The notes: generated by a model not told the origin, from the sequence alone. A DNA stretch of 32,285 bases from Tepidiphilus sp. J10 (GCA_945897865.1 CAMDHJ010000024.1:1-32285), one strand, 5' to 3'. Shown: positions 16,173 through 25,120, counted from the stretch's first letter. Translations and numbers: made by a program.

Positions 16173-17561
16173 ATGAACCCGAAAATACTTGTCCCACTCG
16201 TCCTGCTTTCCAGCTTCGCCGAGGCCGCCACCGATCCGCTCGGCGAGAAAGTCGGTGGTGACGCCACCGTCTTCGCCACCGGCCGCAATGCCTTTTCGTT
16301 TCCCGCCGCCAATCTGACCGATGCCGAACAAACCCGTTTCGTCATCGGCAACTCGTTCTTCAAGCGCAACTGGGTGCAGGCGCCGGCTTCAACCAAGGCG
16401 CGCGACGGGCTGGGGCCGCATTTCATTGCGCGCTCCTGCGGCGGCTGCCACGTCAATGACGGTCGCGGCGCGCCGCCGCATGACGAGGAACAGGCGGTCG
16501 GCCTGCTGATGCGGCTGTCGCTGCCGGGCGTGGGTGCGCAGGGTGGTGTGATTGCGGAACCGACCTACGGCGACCAGTTCAACAATGCCGCCGTGCAAGG
16601 CGTCAAACCGGAAGGCAAGGTCAACCTTGCCTACAGCGAGCGCAAAGGCGTGTTCGCCGATGGCACGCCGTATTCCTTGCAGCAACCGCATTACAGTTTC
16701 AGCGATCTGGCCTATGGCCCGATGGAAAAAGACGTACTGATCAGCCCGCGCATCGCGCCGCAGATCATCGGCGTCGGCCTGCTGGAGGCGATCGATGTCG
16801 CCGACATCGTCGCCAATGCGCGGCAGCAGGCCGCTGAGAACGGCCCGATCAAAGGCGTCATCAATCATGTCTGGGACGCTCCCGCCGGCAAGATGCTGCC
16901 CGGTCGCTACGGCTGGAAGGCCAACGTGGCGACTATCGCGCATCAAACAGCGGGCGCGTTCAACGGCGATATCGGCATCACTTCCAGCGTCTTTCCGGAC
17001 GAAGCCTGTACCGCTGCGCAGAAGGATTGCCTGGCTTCACCACGAGGTGCGCAGGGAAAAGCACCGGAAATTGACGACAAGACTTTTGGTGACGTGGTGT
17101 TCTACCAGGCCACCTTGGCGCCGCCTGCCCGCCGTGCGCCGAACGATGCGCAGGTTTTACACGGGCAAAAATTGTTTGCCGAGGCGCAATGCAGCACCTG
17201 TCATCGTCCGAGTTACGTCACCACAGCCAGCGTCAATCCGCAATTCAGCAGCCCGGCGCTGAACCGGCAAACGATTCATCCCTACACCGACCTGTTGTTG
17301 CATGACATGGGCGAGGCGCTGGCCGATGGTCGGCCGGACGGACAGGCCAACGGCCGCCAGTGGAAGACGCCGGCGTTGTGGGGTGTCGGTTTGATCCATG
17401 ACGTCAATCGCCACAACCGTCTGCTGCACGACGGCCGCGCCCGTGGCGTGCTGGAAGCCGTGCTCTGGCACGGTGGTGAAGCCGAAGCCAGCCGCGATCG
17501 CGTTTTGAAGATGAGCCAGCCGGAGCGCGAGGCGCTGGTGAAATTTGTGGAGTCTTTGTGA
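16173..17561 (+). CDS. Di-heme c-type oxidoreductase (DUF1111/DHOR family)
   Basis: A 462-aa periplasmic protein with a short signal peptide (MNPKILVPLVLLSSFAEA). Two haem c attachment motifs are visible, C89-G-G-C-H93 and C340-S-T-C-H344, as expected for the two-haem DUF1111 family. The C-terminal portion GEALADGRPDGQANGRQWKTPALWGVGLIHDVN...LLHDGRARGVLEAVLWHGGEAE is also typical. The natural reaction is not settled; in this context an iron redox step (ferric/ferrous conversion before transport) is plausible. It lies 99 nt after imelysin 1, the gap being partly repeat, and its TGA overlaps an ATG that was probably the original start of imelysin 2. Confidence 0.93.
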   Translation: MNPKILVPLVLLSSFAEAATDPLGEKVGGDATVFATGRNAFSFPAANLTDAEQTRFVIGNSFFKRNWVQAPASTKARDGLGPHFIARSCGGCHVNDGRGAPPHDEEQAVGLLMRLSLPGVGAQGGVIAEPTYGDQFNNAAVQGVKPEGKVNLAYSERKGVFADGTPYSLQQPHYSFSDLAYGPMEKDVLISPRIAPQIIGVGLLEAIDVADIVANARQQAAENGPIKGVINHVWDAPAGKMLPGRYGWKANVATIAHQTAGAFNGDIGITSSVFPDEACTAAQKDCLASPRGAQGKAPEIDDKTFGDVVFYQATLAPPARRAPNDAQVLHGQKLFAEAQCSTCHRPSYVTTASVNPQFSSPALNRQTIHPYTDLLLHDMGEALADGRPDGQANGRQWKTPALWGVGLIHDVNRHNRLLHDGRARGVLEAVLWHGGEAEASRDRVLKMSQPEREALVKFVESL

Positions 17562-17581
17562 TGCGCCGGATATCCAGCAAT

Positions 17582-17750
17582 CTAGGAGCCTGTCGGACTT
17601 TGGTCGTCGATAGCGAAAATCGGCCCCGCCGAGTCCGTTTTTTGTCGGATTCGCCGCCGCATGGTTATGCCATGGGGCAAGAAGCCGGCGAAAAAGGGGC
17701 CGGCGCGGTCGATTTTCAGCCGACGATTCCAAAGTCCGACAGGCTCCTAG
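17582..17750. mobile_element. 169-bp MITE-like element with perfect 22-bp terminal inverted repeats
   Basis: The left end CTAGGAGCCTGTCGGACTTTGG (17582-17603) is the exact reverse complement of the right end CCAAAGTCCGACAGGCTCCTAG (17729-17750). The interior is partly self-complementary (GCGAAAATCGGCCCC against GGGGCC...CGATTTTC) and encodes no transposase. The termini read CTAG, so a CTAG or TA target duplication would be hidden in the ends; no other duplication is visible. A fragment of the right end recurs at 19949-19974. Confidence 0.85.
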
Positions 17751-17805
17751 GGTGCGTCATGCGCACTGATTCAACGCCATGGTGCGCACGGAGCACCCTA
17801 CGCGG
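17751..17805. repeat. GTGCGCAC-type hairpin repeat, second copy
   Basis: GGGTGCGTCATGCGCAC...GTGCGCACGGAGCACCCTAC folds back on itself and resembles the element at 16082-16126. It abuts the MITE-like element directly and supplies the ATG (17759) now used for the second imelysin. Confidence 0.65.
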
Positions 17806-18757
17806 GTTGGCGGGCGTTGGCATGTTCATCATCGCCAGCGTGGCCGGCGCGGCCAACCTGAGCGCCGATCTGCACAGCGCCTGGTCCGTCCCGCGTGCCG
17901 CCGAATTCGTCACCGCCAGCGCGCAACTGACACCGGCGATCGAAAACCTTTGCGCCGCATCCGCCGCTACTGCCGAGCCGGCATTGCAAAACGCACGCCA
18001 GCACTGGCTGAACAGCCTGATCGCCTGGGAGCGTTTGTCCGCAGTCAACTTTGGCCCGGTGCTGGAACGGCGCTCGCAACGCCAGATCGATTTCACGCCG
18101 ACGCGGCCGCGAATGATCGAGAAAGCCGTCAAATCCGCACCTGCCAATGCCGCCGACATGGAGTTGATCGGCACGCCGGCGAAGGGTTTTCCGGCACTGG
18201 AATGGCTGCTCTGGGTGAAGCCGATGCAGCCGGCCAGTGCCGAATGTCGATACGCGGTGCAAGTTGCCGCCGAGATTGCACGCGAGGCTACCGCGTTGCA
18301 CGCCGCGCCCGCGCCCAAACTGGATGAGGAAGCCGGCTTGAGCGAATGGGTCAATCAGTGGCTTGGTGGTCTGGAGCGGTTGCGCTGGTCGAATATGGAA
18401 ATGCCGGCGCGGGTGGCAATGACCAGCAATGGCAAGGAAGTGCCCGGCTTCCCGCGCCTGCCCAGCGGCGCCGGCGCGGCAAGCTGGGTGGCGCAGTGGG
18501 ACGCGTTGCAGCGTCTGGCCGTCGGTCCTGTTTCCCTGGCAACGGTGCTGCGTCAGCATGGCAAAAGTGCGATTGCCGATGCCTTTGCGCAAGCCGTCCG
18601 CCAGGTGGATGCCGACCTGCAAGGACTGGCCACGACCGATACGCCGCGTATCCTGGCCGCCGCCAAGCAACTTTCCGCGCTGAAGCGGCAGGTGGAAAAC
18701 GAAGTCGCGCCAGCGCTGGGGGTAAGCATTGGTTTCTCCGACTCGGATGGCGATTGA
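17759..18757 (+). CDS. Second imelysin family protein, N-terminus rewritten by repeats
   Basis: An imelysin-fold periplasmic protein of about 332 aa from the start chosen here. Features are AARQHWLNSLIAWERL-type helices (NARQHWLNSLIAWERLSAVNFGPV), and KGFPALEWLLWV in the place of the GxHxxE motif, with His replaced by Pro as in the companion subfamily. The frame is open from 17558, where an ATG overlaps the upstream TGA, but residues 8 onward of that version are encoded by the MITE-like element. I use the ATG at 17759 because it gives a workable signal peptide (LRGLAGVGMFIIASVAGA) with a basic start and an AGGG about 8 nt upstream. The probable ancestral start was 17558. It is followed by the DUF1513 gene, the conserved order of this cluster. 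Confidence 0.85.
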   Translation: MRTDSTPWCARSTLRGLAGVGMFIIASVAGAANLSADLHSAWSVPRAAEFVTASAQLTPAIENLCAASAATAEPALQNARQHWLNSLIAWERLSAVNFGPVLERRSQRQIDFTPTRPRMIEKAVKSAPANAADMELIGTPAKGFPALEWLLWVKPMQPASAECRYAVQVAAEIAREATALHAAPAPKLDEEAGLSEWVNQWLGGLERLRWSNMEMPARVAMTSNGKEVPGFPRLPSGAGAASWVAQWDALQRLAVGPVSLATVLRQHGKSAIADAFAQAVRQVDADLQGLATTDTPRILAAAKQLSALKRQVENEVAPALGVSIGFSDSDGD

Positions 18758-18770
18758 ACCCAGGTTGAAC

Positions 18771-19901
18771 ATGCTCGACCGTCGCGCCTTCCTCACCGCC
18801 TGTGCCGCACTGGCCTGTTCTCCGGCACTGGCGAGAGCCACTGCCGGCAACGAAAACAGCGCGGTAAGGCAGAGACTCGCCGCCGCCTGGCAAGGCGAAC
18901 ACGGTTATCAGGTTGGCATTCTGCAAGCGGAGGCAGAGGGCCTGAGCGTGAGGGCAGCGCTGGATGTGCCGACGCGTGCCCACGCCTTGTATCAGGAGCC
19001 TGACGGCACCTTGCTGGCCATAGCGCGGCGGCCGGGCGACTGGCTGTTGCGCTGGGATCAAACCGGCCAGCCGCTGGCCTGGTGCTGGATCGAGCCGCGT
19101 CGCGCGTTTACCGGACATGTGGTGAGCGACGGCAACACGCTTTACATCGCCGAAACCGATCTCGATACCGGCGCCGGCCTGATTGGCGTGCGGGATGCGA
19201 AAACGCTGGAGAAGCGGGCCGAATGGCCGACCCACGGCATCGATCCGCATCAACTGCTGTGGGATGCCCGCCAACCCGGCGCCTTGATCGTTGCCAACGG
19301 CGGCGTGCCGACGCGGCCGGAAACCGGGCGCGCCAAGGTCGATCTGGATCGCATGGATTCCTCGCTGGTCCGCATTGATGCGGCAAGCGGCGAAATGCTG
19401 GGTCAATGGCGGCTGGATGATCGCCGGCTGAGTCTGCGCCATCTGGCCTGGAGCGCCGATCTGCTCGGCATTGCGCTGCAAGCCGAACACGACGATGCCG
19501 GCAGCAAGGCCACCGCCCCGGTGCTGGCGTTGTTCGACGGTGAACGCTTGCGCACCGTCGCCGCGACGCGCGCCTTGTCCGGCTACGGTGGCGATATTGC
19601 TGCATTCGGTGCTGCTGCATTCAGTGGTACTGCATTCGGAGGCTCAGCCGCGATGGGGGGATTCGCCGTCAGTTGCCCGCGTGCACGCGGCATCGCCTTG
19701 TTCGACGCGGGCGCCGGCTGGCGCGGTTTTCTGTCGCTGGACGAAGCCTGTCCGCTGACGGCTACGCCACACGGTCTATTGGCGGGTGGCATGAGGCGCT
19801 CGCTGGTGGTGTCGCCGGAGACCGGCGTTGCGGCAATGGCGATGCCAGAGTTGCGGATGGATAACCACTGGATAGCCTTGGGTCCGGACAGCGCATCCTG
19901 A
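18771..19901 (+). CDS. DUF1513 protein, Tat-type secreted beta-propeller-like
   Basis: A protein of about 376 aa that closes the imelysin cluster. The start at 18771 (MLDRRAFLTACAALACSPALARA) gives a twin-arginine-like signal (RRAFL) and lies 13 nt after the imelysin stop; the track start 18729 is an upstream TTG. The mature part has repeated strand-rich blocks consistent with a propeller (ALYQEPDGTLLAIARRPGDWLLRWD, GHVVSDGNTLYIAETDLDTGAGLIGVRDA, WPTHGIDPHQLLWD, LIVANGGVPTRPETGR). DUF1513 members habitually follow imelysin/DUF1111 genes in Fur-controlled clusters; no activity is known. A low-complexity AAAFSGTAFGGSAAMGG stretch is visible near residue 285. Confidence 0.9.
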   Translation: MLDRRAFLTACAALACSPALARATAGNENSAVRQRLAAAWQGEHGYQVGILQAEAEGLSVRAALDVPTRAHALYQEPDGTLLAIARRPGDWLLRWDQTGQPLAWCWIEPRRAFTGHVVSDGNTLYIAETDLDTGAGLIGVRDAKTLEKRAEWPTHGIDPHQLLWDARQPGALIVANGGVPTRPETGRAKVDLDRMDSSLVRIDAASGEMLGQWRLDDRRLSLRHLAWSADLLGIALQAEHDDAGSKATAPVLALFDGERLRTVAATRALSGYGGDIAAFGAAAFSGTAFGGSAAMGGFAVSCPRARGIALFDAGAGWRGFLSLDEACPLTATPHGLLAGGMRRSLVVSPETGVAAMAMPELRMDNHWIALGPDSAS

Positions 19902-19948
19902 CGCGCCCGTGTAAATCCAACAGCGCCAGGGCTGCTGATCGCTCTTCG

Positions 19949-19974
19949 CCGACGATTCCAAAGTCCAACAGGCT
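19949..19974. repeat. Fragment of the MITE-like element right end
   Basis: CCGACGATTCCAAAGTCCAACAGGCT differs at one base in 26 from 17720-17745. The other end and the interior are absent, so this is a relic or a recombination scar. Confidence 0.75.
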
Positions 19975-20049
19975 GCCAGTGGCGACTAAAGTCTGGCCGA
20001 CTGCTAGAGTTAGAGTGGTTTTGAAACGCTTTCTTCACGATCCGGTTTC

Positions 20050-20322
20050 GTGACCCAAACAGCACTGCAGATGGCAATCGATCCTCGTCCTTCCGCCGTC
20101 GTCATGATCGTGGACGACAACCCGAACAATCTGAAAGTACTGGGCAGCATGCTGAAGCTGGCTCTGCAACATACGTCAGCGGTGAAGTTCCTTGATGCCG
20201 CGAGTCATCTGCATGCGCTTGTGAGTGATTTCCGCTTGAGGAGCTCATTCGCCTGTTCCCGATTTAACACGATGGCAGCTTCCGCCAACGCTTGCGGCCT
20301 CTGGCGGAGGGCGCCTGCATAA
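20050..20322 (+). pseudogene. Truncated response-regulator receiver domain
   Basis: A GTG-started 90-aa frame whose first half, AVVMIVDDNPNNLKVLGSMLKLALQ, is the start of a CheY-like receiver domain with the acidic pair. The homology stops before the phosphorylatable Asp; the rest (SHLHALVSDFRLRSSFACSRF...) is unrelated. It is most likely a 5' remnant of a larger signalling gene. The following 20323-20500 region has an open minus frame (20205-20471, LHRRFYAGALRQRPQALAEAAIVLN) that I do not recognise and do not call. Confidence 0.7.
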
Positions 20323-20521
20323 AACCGGCGGTGCAGTTGCGCAGTCAGTCTGCGCGCTGCAAAGTCACGCTTGCTTGCCCTGCTGAGAAAGTTGTCTGGA
20401 GTTTGCTTGGTCAGCATGATGTTTTTGTAAAGAAGAACTATCAGAATCATCGTGTTGCAGCAGGGAGACACCTGTTACAACCTCGGGCAGCAGGGTTATC
20501 TAATAATTAGATTGAGGGTTT

Positions 20522-20550
20522 TTGATAAATCAATTGGATCAATATTTAGA
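20522..20550 (+). promoter_or_regulatory. Possible ahpC promoter
   Basis: TTGATA, 17 nt, TTTAGA lies in an AT-rich tract 74 nt before ahpC. The stretch also has TTGAT-AA-ATCAA symmetry. An OxyR site was looked for but a convincing match to its four-part pattern is not evident. Confidence 0.35.
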
Positions 20551-20623
20551 GTTTGCCTAAAGTGCGCCCCATCGCATGACGTTCACCCCCCCCGCAGTAC
20601 CCAACCTACCCAGGAGATACACG

Positions 20624-21190
20624 ATGCAGTCTTTGATCAACACCCAAGTGCAACCCTTCACCGCCCAGGCTTTCCACAACGGCAAATTTGTCGAAGTGAC
20701 CGAGAAGAGCCTGCATGGCAAGTGGTCCGTGCTGATCTTCATGCCGGCCGCCTTCACCTTCAACTGCCCGACCGAGATCGAAGACGCGGCTGACAACTAC
20801 GCCGAGTTCGAGAAAGCCGGTACTGAGGTGTACATCGTTACCACCGACACCCACTTCTCCCACAAAGTTTGGCATGAGACCTCCGCTGCCGTCGGCAAGG
20901 CCCGTTTCCCGCTGGTTGGCGACCCCACCCATGCGCTGACCAACGCCTTCGGCGTGCACATCGCGGAAGAAGGCCTGGCGCTGCGCGGTACTTTCATCAT
21001 CAATCCGGACGGCGTGATCAAGACCATGGAAGTGCATTCCAACGAGATCGCCCGTGACGTGTCCGAGACCCTGCGCAAGCTGAAAGCCGCTCAGTACACG
21101 GCCGCTCACCCGAACGAAGTCTGCCCGGCCAAGTGGAAGGATGGCGCTGCCACTCTGACCCCGTCTCTGGACCTGGTCGGCAAGATCTAA
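20624..21190 (+). CDS. ahpC: AhpC, alkyl hydroperoxide reductase peroxiredoxin subunit
   Basis: A typical 2-Cys peroxiredoxin of 188 aa that reduces hydrogen peroxide and organic peroxides in the cytoplasm using electrons from AhpF. The peroxidatic Cys is in PAAFTFNCPTEIED and the resolving Cys in HPNEVCPAKWKDG; the THFSHKVWHETSAAVGKARFPLVGDPTH block is diagnostic. The start at 20624 (MQSLINTQVQPF) is chosen over the track start 20576 because of a CAGGAGATAC ribosome site and the family N-terminus. ahpF follows after 170 nt containing a dispersed repeat. Confidence 0.97.
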   Translation: MQSLINTQVQPFTAQAFHNGKFVEVTEKSLHGKWSVLIFMPAAFTFNCPTEIEDAADNYAEFEKAGTEVYIVTTDTHFSHKVWHETSAAVGKARFPLVGDPTHALTNAFGVHIAEEGLALRGTFIINPDGVIKTMEVHSNEIARDVSETLRKLKAAQYTAAHPNEVCPAKWKDGAATLTPSLDLVGKI

Positions 21191-21211
21191 GCCGCAGCCT
21201 ATAAATAAATC

Positions 21212-21276
21212 GTCACCCCGGCATTCGCCGGGGGCCAGGCTGCCAAAACCTGGATTCCGGCTTTCGCCGGAATGAC
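21212..21276. repeat. Dispersed hairpin repeat between ahpC and ahpF
   Basis: GTCACCCCGGCATTCGCCGGGGG and GGATTCCGGCTTTCGCCGGAATGAC are two hairpins of the familiar GTCATTCCGGC-type intergenic repeat; its minus strand gives the tell-tale VIPAKAGIQ shadow peptide. It could also act as an mRNA-stabilising or attenuating structure between the two genes. Confidence 0.8.
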
Positions 21277-21360
21277 GTTCACCCCAGTACACAACACCAA
21301 GCCACCTGCATGAATATCCGCAGCAGGCTTCGTATTGCCCACTGATTCAGGAGAACCACC

Positions 21361-22932
21361 ATGCTCGACGCCAACATCAAGACCCAACTCAAGGCTTACC
21401 TCGAAAAACTGGTCGCTCCGATCGAGCTGGTCGCCTCGCTCGACGACAGCGCCAAGTCCGCTGAAATGCGTGGCCTGCTGGAAGACATTGCCAGTGTTTC
21501 TGACAAGGTGTCCCTGCTGGAAAACGGCATCGATGCCCGCAAACCGTCGTTCACCGTCGGCAAGGTTGGCGAGGGTGAAAAGGGCGCCCGCATCGCTTTT
21601 GCCGGCCTGCCGATGGGGCATGAATTCACCTCGCTGATTCTGGCCCTGCTGCAAGCTAGCGGCTACGCGCCGAAGATCACCGACGATCAGGTCGAACAGA
21701 TCAAGTCGCTGACCGGGCAATTCCGCTTCGAGACCTATATCTCGCTGTCCTGTCACAACTGTCCGGATGTGGTGCAGGCGCTGAACACCATGGCGGCGCT
21801 GAATCCCAATATCCGCCATGTGATGATCGACGGCGCCCTCAATCAGGCCGAAGTCGAAGCACGCCAGATCATGGCGGTGCCCAGCGTCTGGCTGAACGGC
21901 GAGCCGTTCGACGACGGGCGCATGTCCCTGGCGGAAATCATCGCCAAGGTCGATACCGGCGCATCCGCTCGCGAAGCCGCCAAGCTGGAGGAAAAAGCAC
22001 CGTTCGATGTGCTGGTGGTCGGCGGCGGTCCGGCGGGTGCTGCGGCGGCAATCTACGCGGCGCGCAAGGGCATCCGCACCGGCATTCTGGCTGAGCGCTT
22101 CGGCGGCCAGGTGATGGACACCATGGCGATCGAGAACCTGATCTCGGTGCCGCAGACCGATGGCCCCAAACTCGGCCGCGCGCTGGAAGAACACGTCAAG
22201 GAATACGACGTCGACATCATGAATCTGCAACGCGTCGAAGCCCTGATTCCGGGCACGGCGGGCGGCCTGCATGAAGTCCGCCTCGCCAACGGCGCGGTGA
22301 TGAAGTCGAAAAGCATCATCCTTGCCACCGGCGCCCGCTGGCGTGAACTCAACGTGCCGGGTGAACAGGAATATCGCGGCAAGGGTGTGGCCTACTGCCC
22401 GCACTGCGACGGTCCGCTGTTTAAAGGCAAGCACGTCGCGGTGGTCGGCGGTGGCAATTCCGGCGTCGAGGCGGCGATCGATCTGGCCGGCATCGTTGGT
22501 CATGTCACGCTGCTCGAATTCGGCGATACGCTGCGTGCCGACGCGGTGTTGCAGAACAAGCTGTACAGCCTGTCCAACGTCACCGTGATCAAGAGCGCGC
22601 AGACCACGGAAGTCACAGGAGCCGGCGGCAAGGTCAACGGGTTGACCTACACCGACCGCACCACAGGTCAGAGTCAGCATGTGGCGCTGGAAGGCGTGTT
22701 CGTGCAGATCGGCCTGCTGCCGAATACCGACTTCCTCAAGGGCGTGATCAACCTGTCGCGCTTCGGCGAGATCGAAATCGATGCCAAGGGCCAGACCAAC
22801 ATCCCCGGCATCCTGGCGGCGGGCGACTGCACCACGGTGCCGTACAAGCAGATCATCATCGCGATGAGCGAAGGCGCCAAAGCCAGTCTGTCGGCGTTCG
22901 ATTACCTGATCCGCAGTTCAGCACCGGCTTGA
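21361..22932 (+). CDS. ahpF: AhpF, alkyl hydroperoxide reductase flavoprotein subunit
   Basis: A 523-aa NADH:peroxiredoxin oxidoreductase, the usual AhpF length (about 521 aa in E. coli). The N-terminal thioredoxin-like double domain (about residues 1-200) has [15 protein letters not shown] with its redox CxxC. The C-terminal thioredoxin-reductase-like part has the FAD motif [19 protein letters not shown], the second redox centre [15 protein letters not shown], the NADH motif [18 protein letters not shown], and the C-terminal [34 protein letters not shown]. An AGGAGAACC ribosome site precedes the ATG. It recycles AhpC, encoded immediately upstream, and ends at a strong terminator. Confidence 0.97.
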   Translation: MLDANIKTQLKAYLEKLVAPIELVASLDDSAKSAEMRGLLEDIASVSDKVSLLENGIDARKPSFTVGKVGEGEKGARIAFAGLPMGHEFTSLILALLQASGYAPKITDDQVEQIKSLTGQFRFETYISLSCHNCPDVVQALNTMAALNPNIRHVMIDGALNQAEVEARQIMAVPSVWLNGEPFDDGRMSLAEIIAKVDTGASAREAAKLEEKAPFDVLVVGGGPAGAAAAIYAARKGIRTGILAERFGGQVMDTMAIENLISVPQTDGPKLGRALEEHVKEYDVDIMNLQRVEALIPGTAGGLHEVRLANGAVMKSKSIILATGARWRELNVPGEQEYRGKGVAYCPHCDGPLFKGKHVAVVGGGNSGVEAAIDLAGIVGHVTLLEFGDTLRADAVLQNKLYSLSNVTVIKSAQTTEVTGAGGKVNGLTYTDRTTGQSQHVALEGVFVQIGLLPNTDFLKGVINLSRFGEIEIDAKGQTNIPGILAAGDCTTVPYKQIIIAMSEGAKASLSAFDYLIRSSAPA

Positions 22933-22960
22933 GATAGACAGGCTCGCCTGTGTCACTGAA

Positions 22961-22993
22961 TCCCTGCAGCCGAACGGCTGCAGGGATTTTTTA
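22961..22993 (+). terminator. Rho-independent terminator of ahpCF
   Basis: TCCCTGCAGCCG-AA-CGGCTGCAGGGA followed by TTTTTTT; a 12-bp GC-rich stem 28 nt after the ahpF stop. Confidence 0.9.
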
Positions 22994-23094
22994 TCCTAAA
23001 TCCGGCAGTTGACTGTGTTGTAGGAGCGTCCGCTTGCGGCGCGAGCGTTGAGGCGAGTTGTGCGTAGGATGGGCCAAGCGAAGCGGGCCCTTCC
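22991..23094. repeat. Composite dispersed repeat, copy 2 (partial)
   Basis: TTATCCTAAATCCGGCAGTTG...TTGTAGGAGCGTCCGCTTGCGGCGCGAGCGTTGAG matches copy 1 at 78-135. It then switches to another hairpin repeat, GTAGGATGGGCCAAGCGAAGCGGGCCCTTCCTACC. The copy begins immediately at the ahpF terminator. Confidence 0.8.
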
Positions 23095-23161
23095 TACCCG
23101 GCTGGCCGGATCAATAAGCTGATGGTGAAATGCGCGGTATTCAAAACTCCGGATATAAATC

Positions 23162-25012
23162 ATGAAAAAGAAAGCCGCGCGTAAATCTCCCCCGGTTGTT
23201 GAATCTGCTCAGATCGATGCCTTGTTGCGTCTGGCGCGTGCTGGCAAGGTTGAAGAGGCGCTTGATCGGCTCGATGCCATCAAGGCTAAGCATCCCGATT
23301 TCAAGCCGCTGTATGGCCTGGCCTGGGAAATCGCGGGCATGATCGATGATCCACGCGGGTTAGCTGCGCGGGCCTGGGATTGGACGCGCGCATCGCCGAA
23401 CAGCCAGTCTGCCTGGCAAGCGTTGATTGATGCTGCGGCGCCCGCAGGGTATTACGCGCTGTTTGTGCATGCGCAGGGTCGGCTGAATGGGTTGTTGAAC
23501 GAAGCGGTTGCACTGCCAGAGGACATCGATACCCCGCTGGGGCCTCTGCGTTTCGATGAAGCACTCGCCAACGACAGTGCCCGGCTGCTGATGGCGGTTG
23601 GTCGCTTCGATCAGGCGTTGCTTGAGTTGGATGGTTTTGACAACGTCATGCTGTTGAACAACGCCGCGTTGATTTGTTTCCACCTTGGCGATGTTGCCGG
23701 TGCGCTTCACCGTTTTGAAACCAGCTGGCAACGCAATCCGCGCAATCTGTTTGCACTTGAGCATGTTGTCCGCTTGCGGATATGGAAGAACGGGCGTGAA
23801 GCCGTCGCCACTCTTGCGGAGGTAGTCAAGGCGACACCGGCCGCCCGCGTTGAAGATGCGCTGGGCAAAGTCACCGCGTTGCTGATCCTGCGTGATTGGG
23901 CTGGCGTTGATGCCGCATGGCGCGAATCGGCGGAGGCGGATTTCCTTTCTGGTAAGCATGAAGCCGAAAAGTCGGGGAGGTTTCATCTGATTGGCGGCAT
24001 CGCCGCGCTTAGGCTGGGGGATCTGGACGCCATGCGTCTGCGATTTTCGGCGGCGGCAGACGCTCTACCGGAGCTTCGCCAACTTATCAGTCAGATCGAA
24101 CTCAACATGGCTCACCCAGAACAGAGTGAAGCGCCCGATTTCGAGTTGTATGGCACAGGTGCATGGTTCACGACTGCCTGGTTTGATCGCCTCAAGGTCA
24201 TTTCGAAGCAGGGCGCGAAGCAAAGCGAGAAAGAGGCCGCAGCGCACTACGACGCGCATTTGCAAACCTGTGATGCACATGCCGACTATCTGACGGTGGT
24301 CGCCCAGCTAGGCGGGACGTTTGGGCGTTTTGTGGCGATTTCGATGTTGAAATTGCGTGCCAAGTCCGGTGATGCCGAGGCGAAACAGTGTCTGATCGGA
24401 CTGCTTGCGACGCCGTGTGGTCCGGACAGCGTGCGCTCAGAGCTGCACCGAGATCTGGTCGAAGCGGGGCTGCTACCGTCCGGCGGGCTGGTCACCATGC
24501 TGCTGCAAGGCCAGGTGCGTGAGGTGCGCCACATGGCCATGCAAATCCATGCCGAGCCGACGTCGCTCGATTTGCCGGCGGAATCCCTGGCCCGGATCGA
24601 GCATGTGTCTGCCTTGATGGCACAGGGGAAATACGCGGCTTGCGTCGATATTCTCGTGGACCTGATCGCCGGACATCCGGAGGTGCCGCTGCTGTTCAAC
24701 AATCTGGCGAACATCAAGGAAGCGATGGGACATCCGGAATCGGCCGTCAAAGCCCTGCTGGAACAAGCGTTGCTGATTGACCCGGATTATCTGTTTGCTA
24801 AAGCCGGCTTGGCGCGCATCGCTGCCCGGCAGGGCGATGTCAAACGGGCACAGGCGATGATCGAACCGCTGCTTGGGCGGGATAGCTATCACTATTCCGA
24901 ATGGCGCTCGATCCTGCTGACGCAAGTGGAGATGGCAAAACAGTTGGGGGAAACCGCTGTGGCGCACTCACTCGATCAGCAAATTGCGGCGTTGCAGGAA
25001 CAATTCAGCTGA
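23162..25012 (+). CDS. Large TPR-like helical repeat protein
   Basis: A 616-aa protein with no signal peptide, starting with a basic segment (MKKKAARKSPPVV). Helix-turn-helix repeats resembling TPRs are evident at both ends: LLRLARAGKVEEALDRLDAIKAKHPDFKPLYGLAW, RLLMAVGRFDQALLELDGFDNVMLLNNAALICFHLGDVAGALHRFETSWQRNP, and LFNNLANIKEAMGHPESAVKALLEQALLIDPDYLFAKAGLARIAARQGDVKRAQAMIEPLL. The middle is less regular. TPR proteins usually act as protein-interaction scaffolds; nothing in the sequence identifies a partner or enzyme domain. The ribosome site is weak. It stands alone between the ahp terminator/repeat and the ChaN-like gene. Confidence 0.82.
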   Translation: MKKKAARKSPPVVESAQIDALLRLARAGKVEEALDRLDAIKAKHPDFKPLYGLAWEIAGMIDDPRGLAARAWDWTRASPNSQSAWQALIDAAAPAGYYALFVHAQGRLNGLLNEAVALPEDIDTPLGPLRFDEALANDSARLLMAVGRFDQALLELDGFDNVMLLNNAALICFHLGDVAGALHRFETSWQRNPRNLFALEHVVRLRIWKNGREAVATLAEVVKATPAARVEDALGKVTALLILRDWAGVDAAWRESAEADFLSGKHEAEKSGRFHLIGGIAALRLGDLDAMRLRFSAAADALPELRQLISQIELNMAHPEQSEAPDFELYGTGAWFTTAWFDRLKVISKQGAKQSEKEAAAHYDAHLQTCDAHADYLTVVAQLGGTFGRFVAISMLKLRAKSGDAEAKQCLIGLLATPCGPDSVRSELHRDLVEAGLLPSGGLVTMLLQGQVREVRHMAMQIHAEPTSLDLPAESLARIEHVSALMAQGKYAACVDILVDLIAGHPEVPLLFNNLANIKEAMGHPESAVKALLEQALLIDPDYLFAKAGLARIAARQGDVKRAQAMIEPLLGRDSYHYSEWRSILLTQVEMAKQLGETAVAHSLDQQIAALQEQFS

Positions 25013-25120
25013 AACAAGCCGGTCTCGGCCATCCGGCAGAAGCCGGATATCCTCGTGCCCAGCTCCCTGGCTAAACTTGGGAAGACAATTCCGGCAAGCT
25101 AACCATGAAGCCATGAAATC

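Noticed and set aside
20205-20471. 88-aa minus ORF near the response-regulator stub
   Set aside because: No recognisable family, no good ribosome site, and overlaps the stub; left uncalled.
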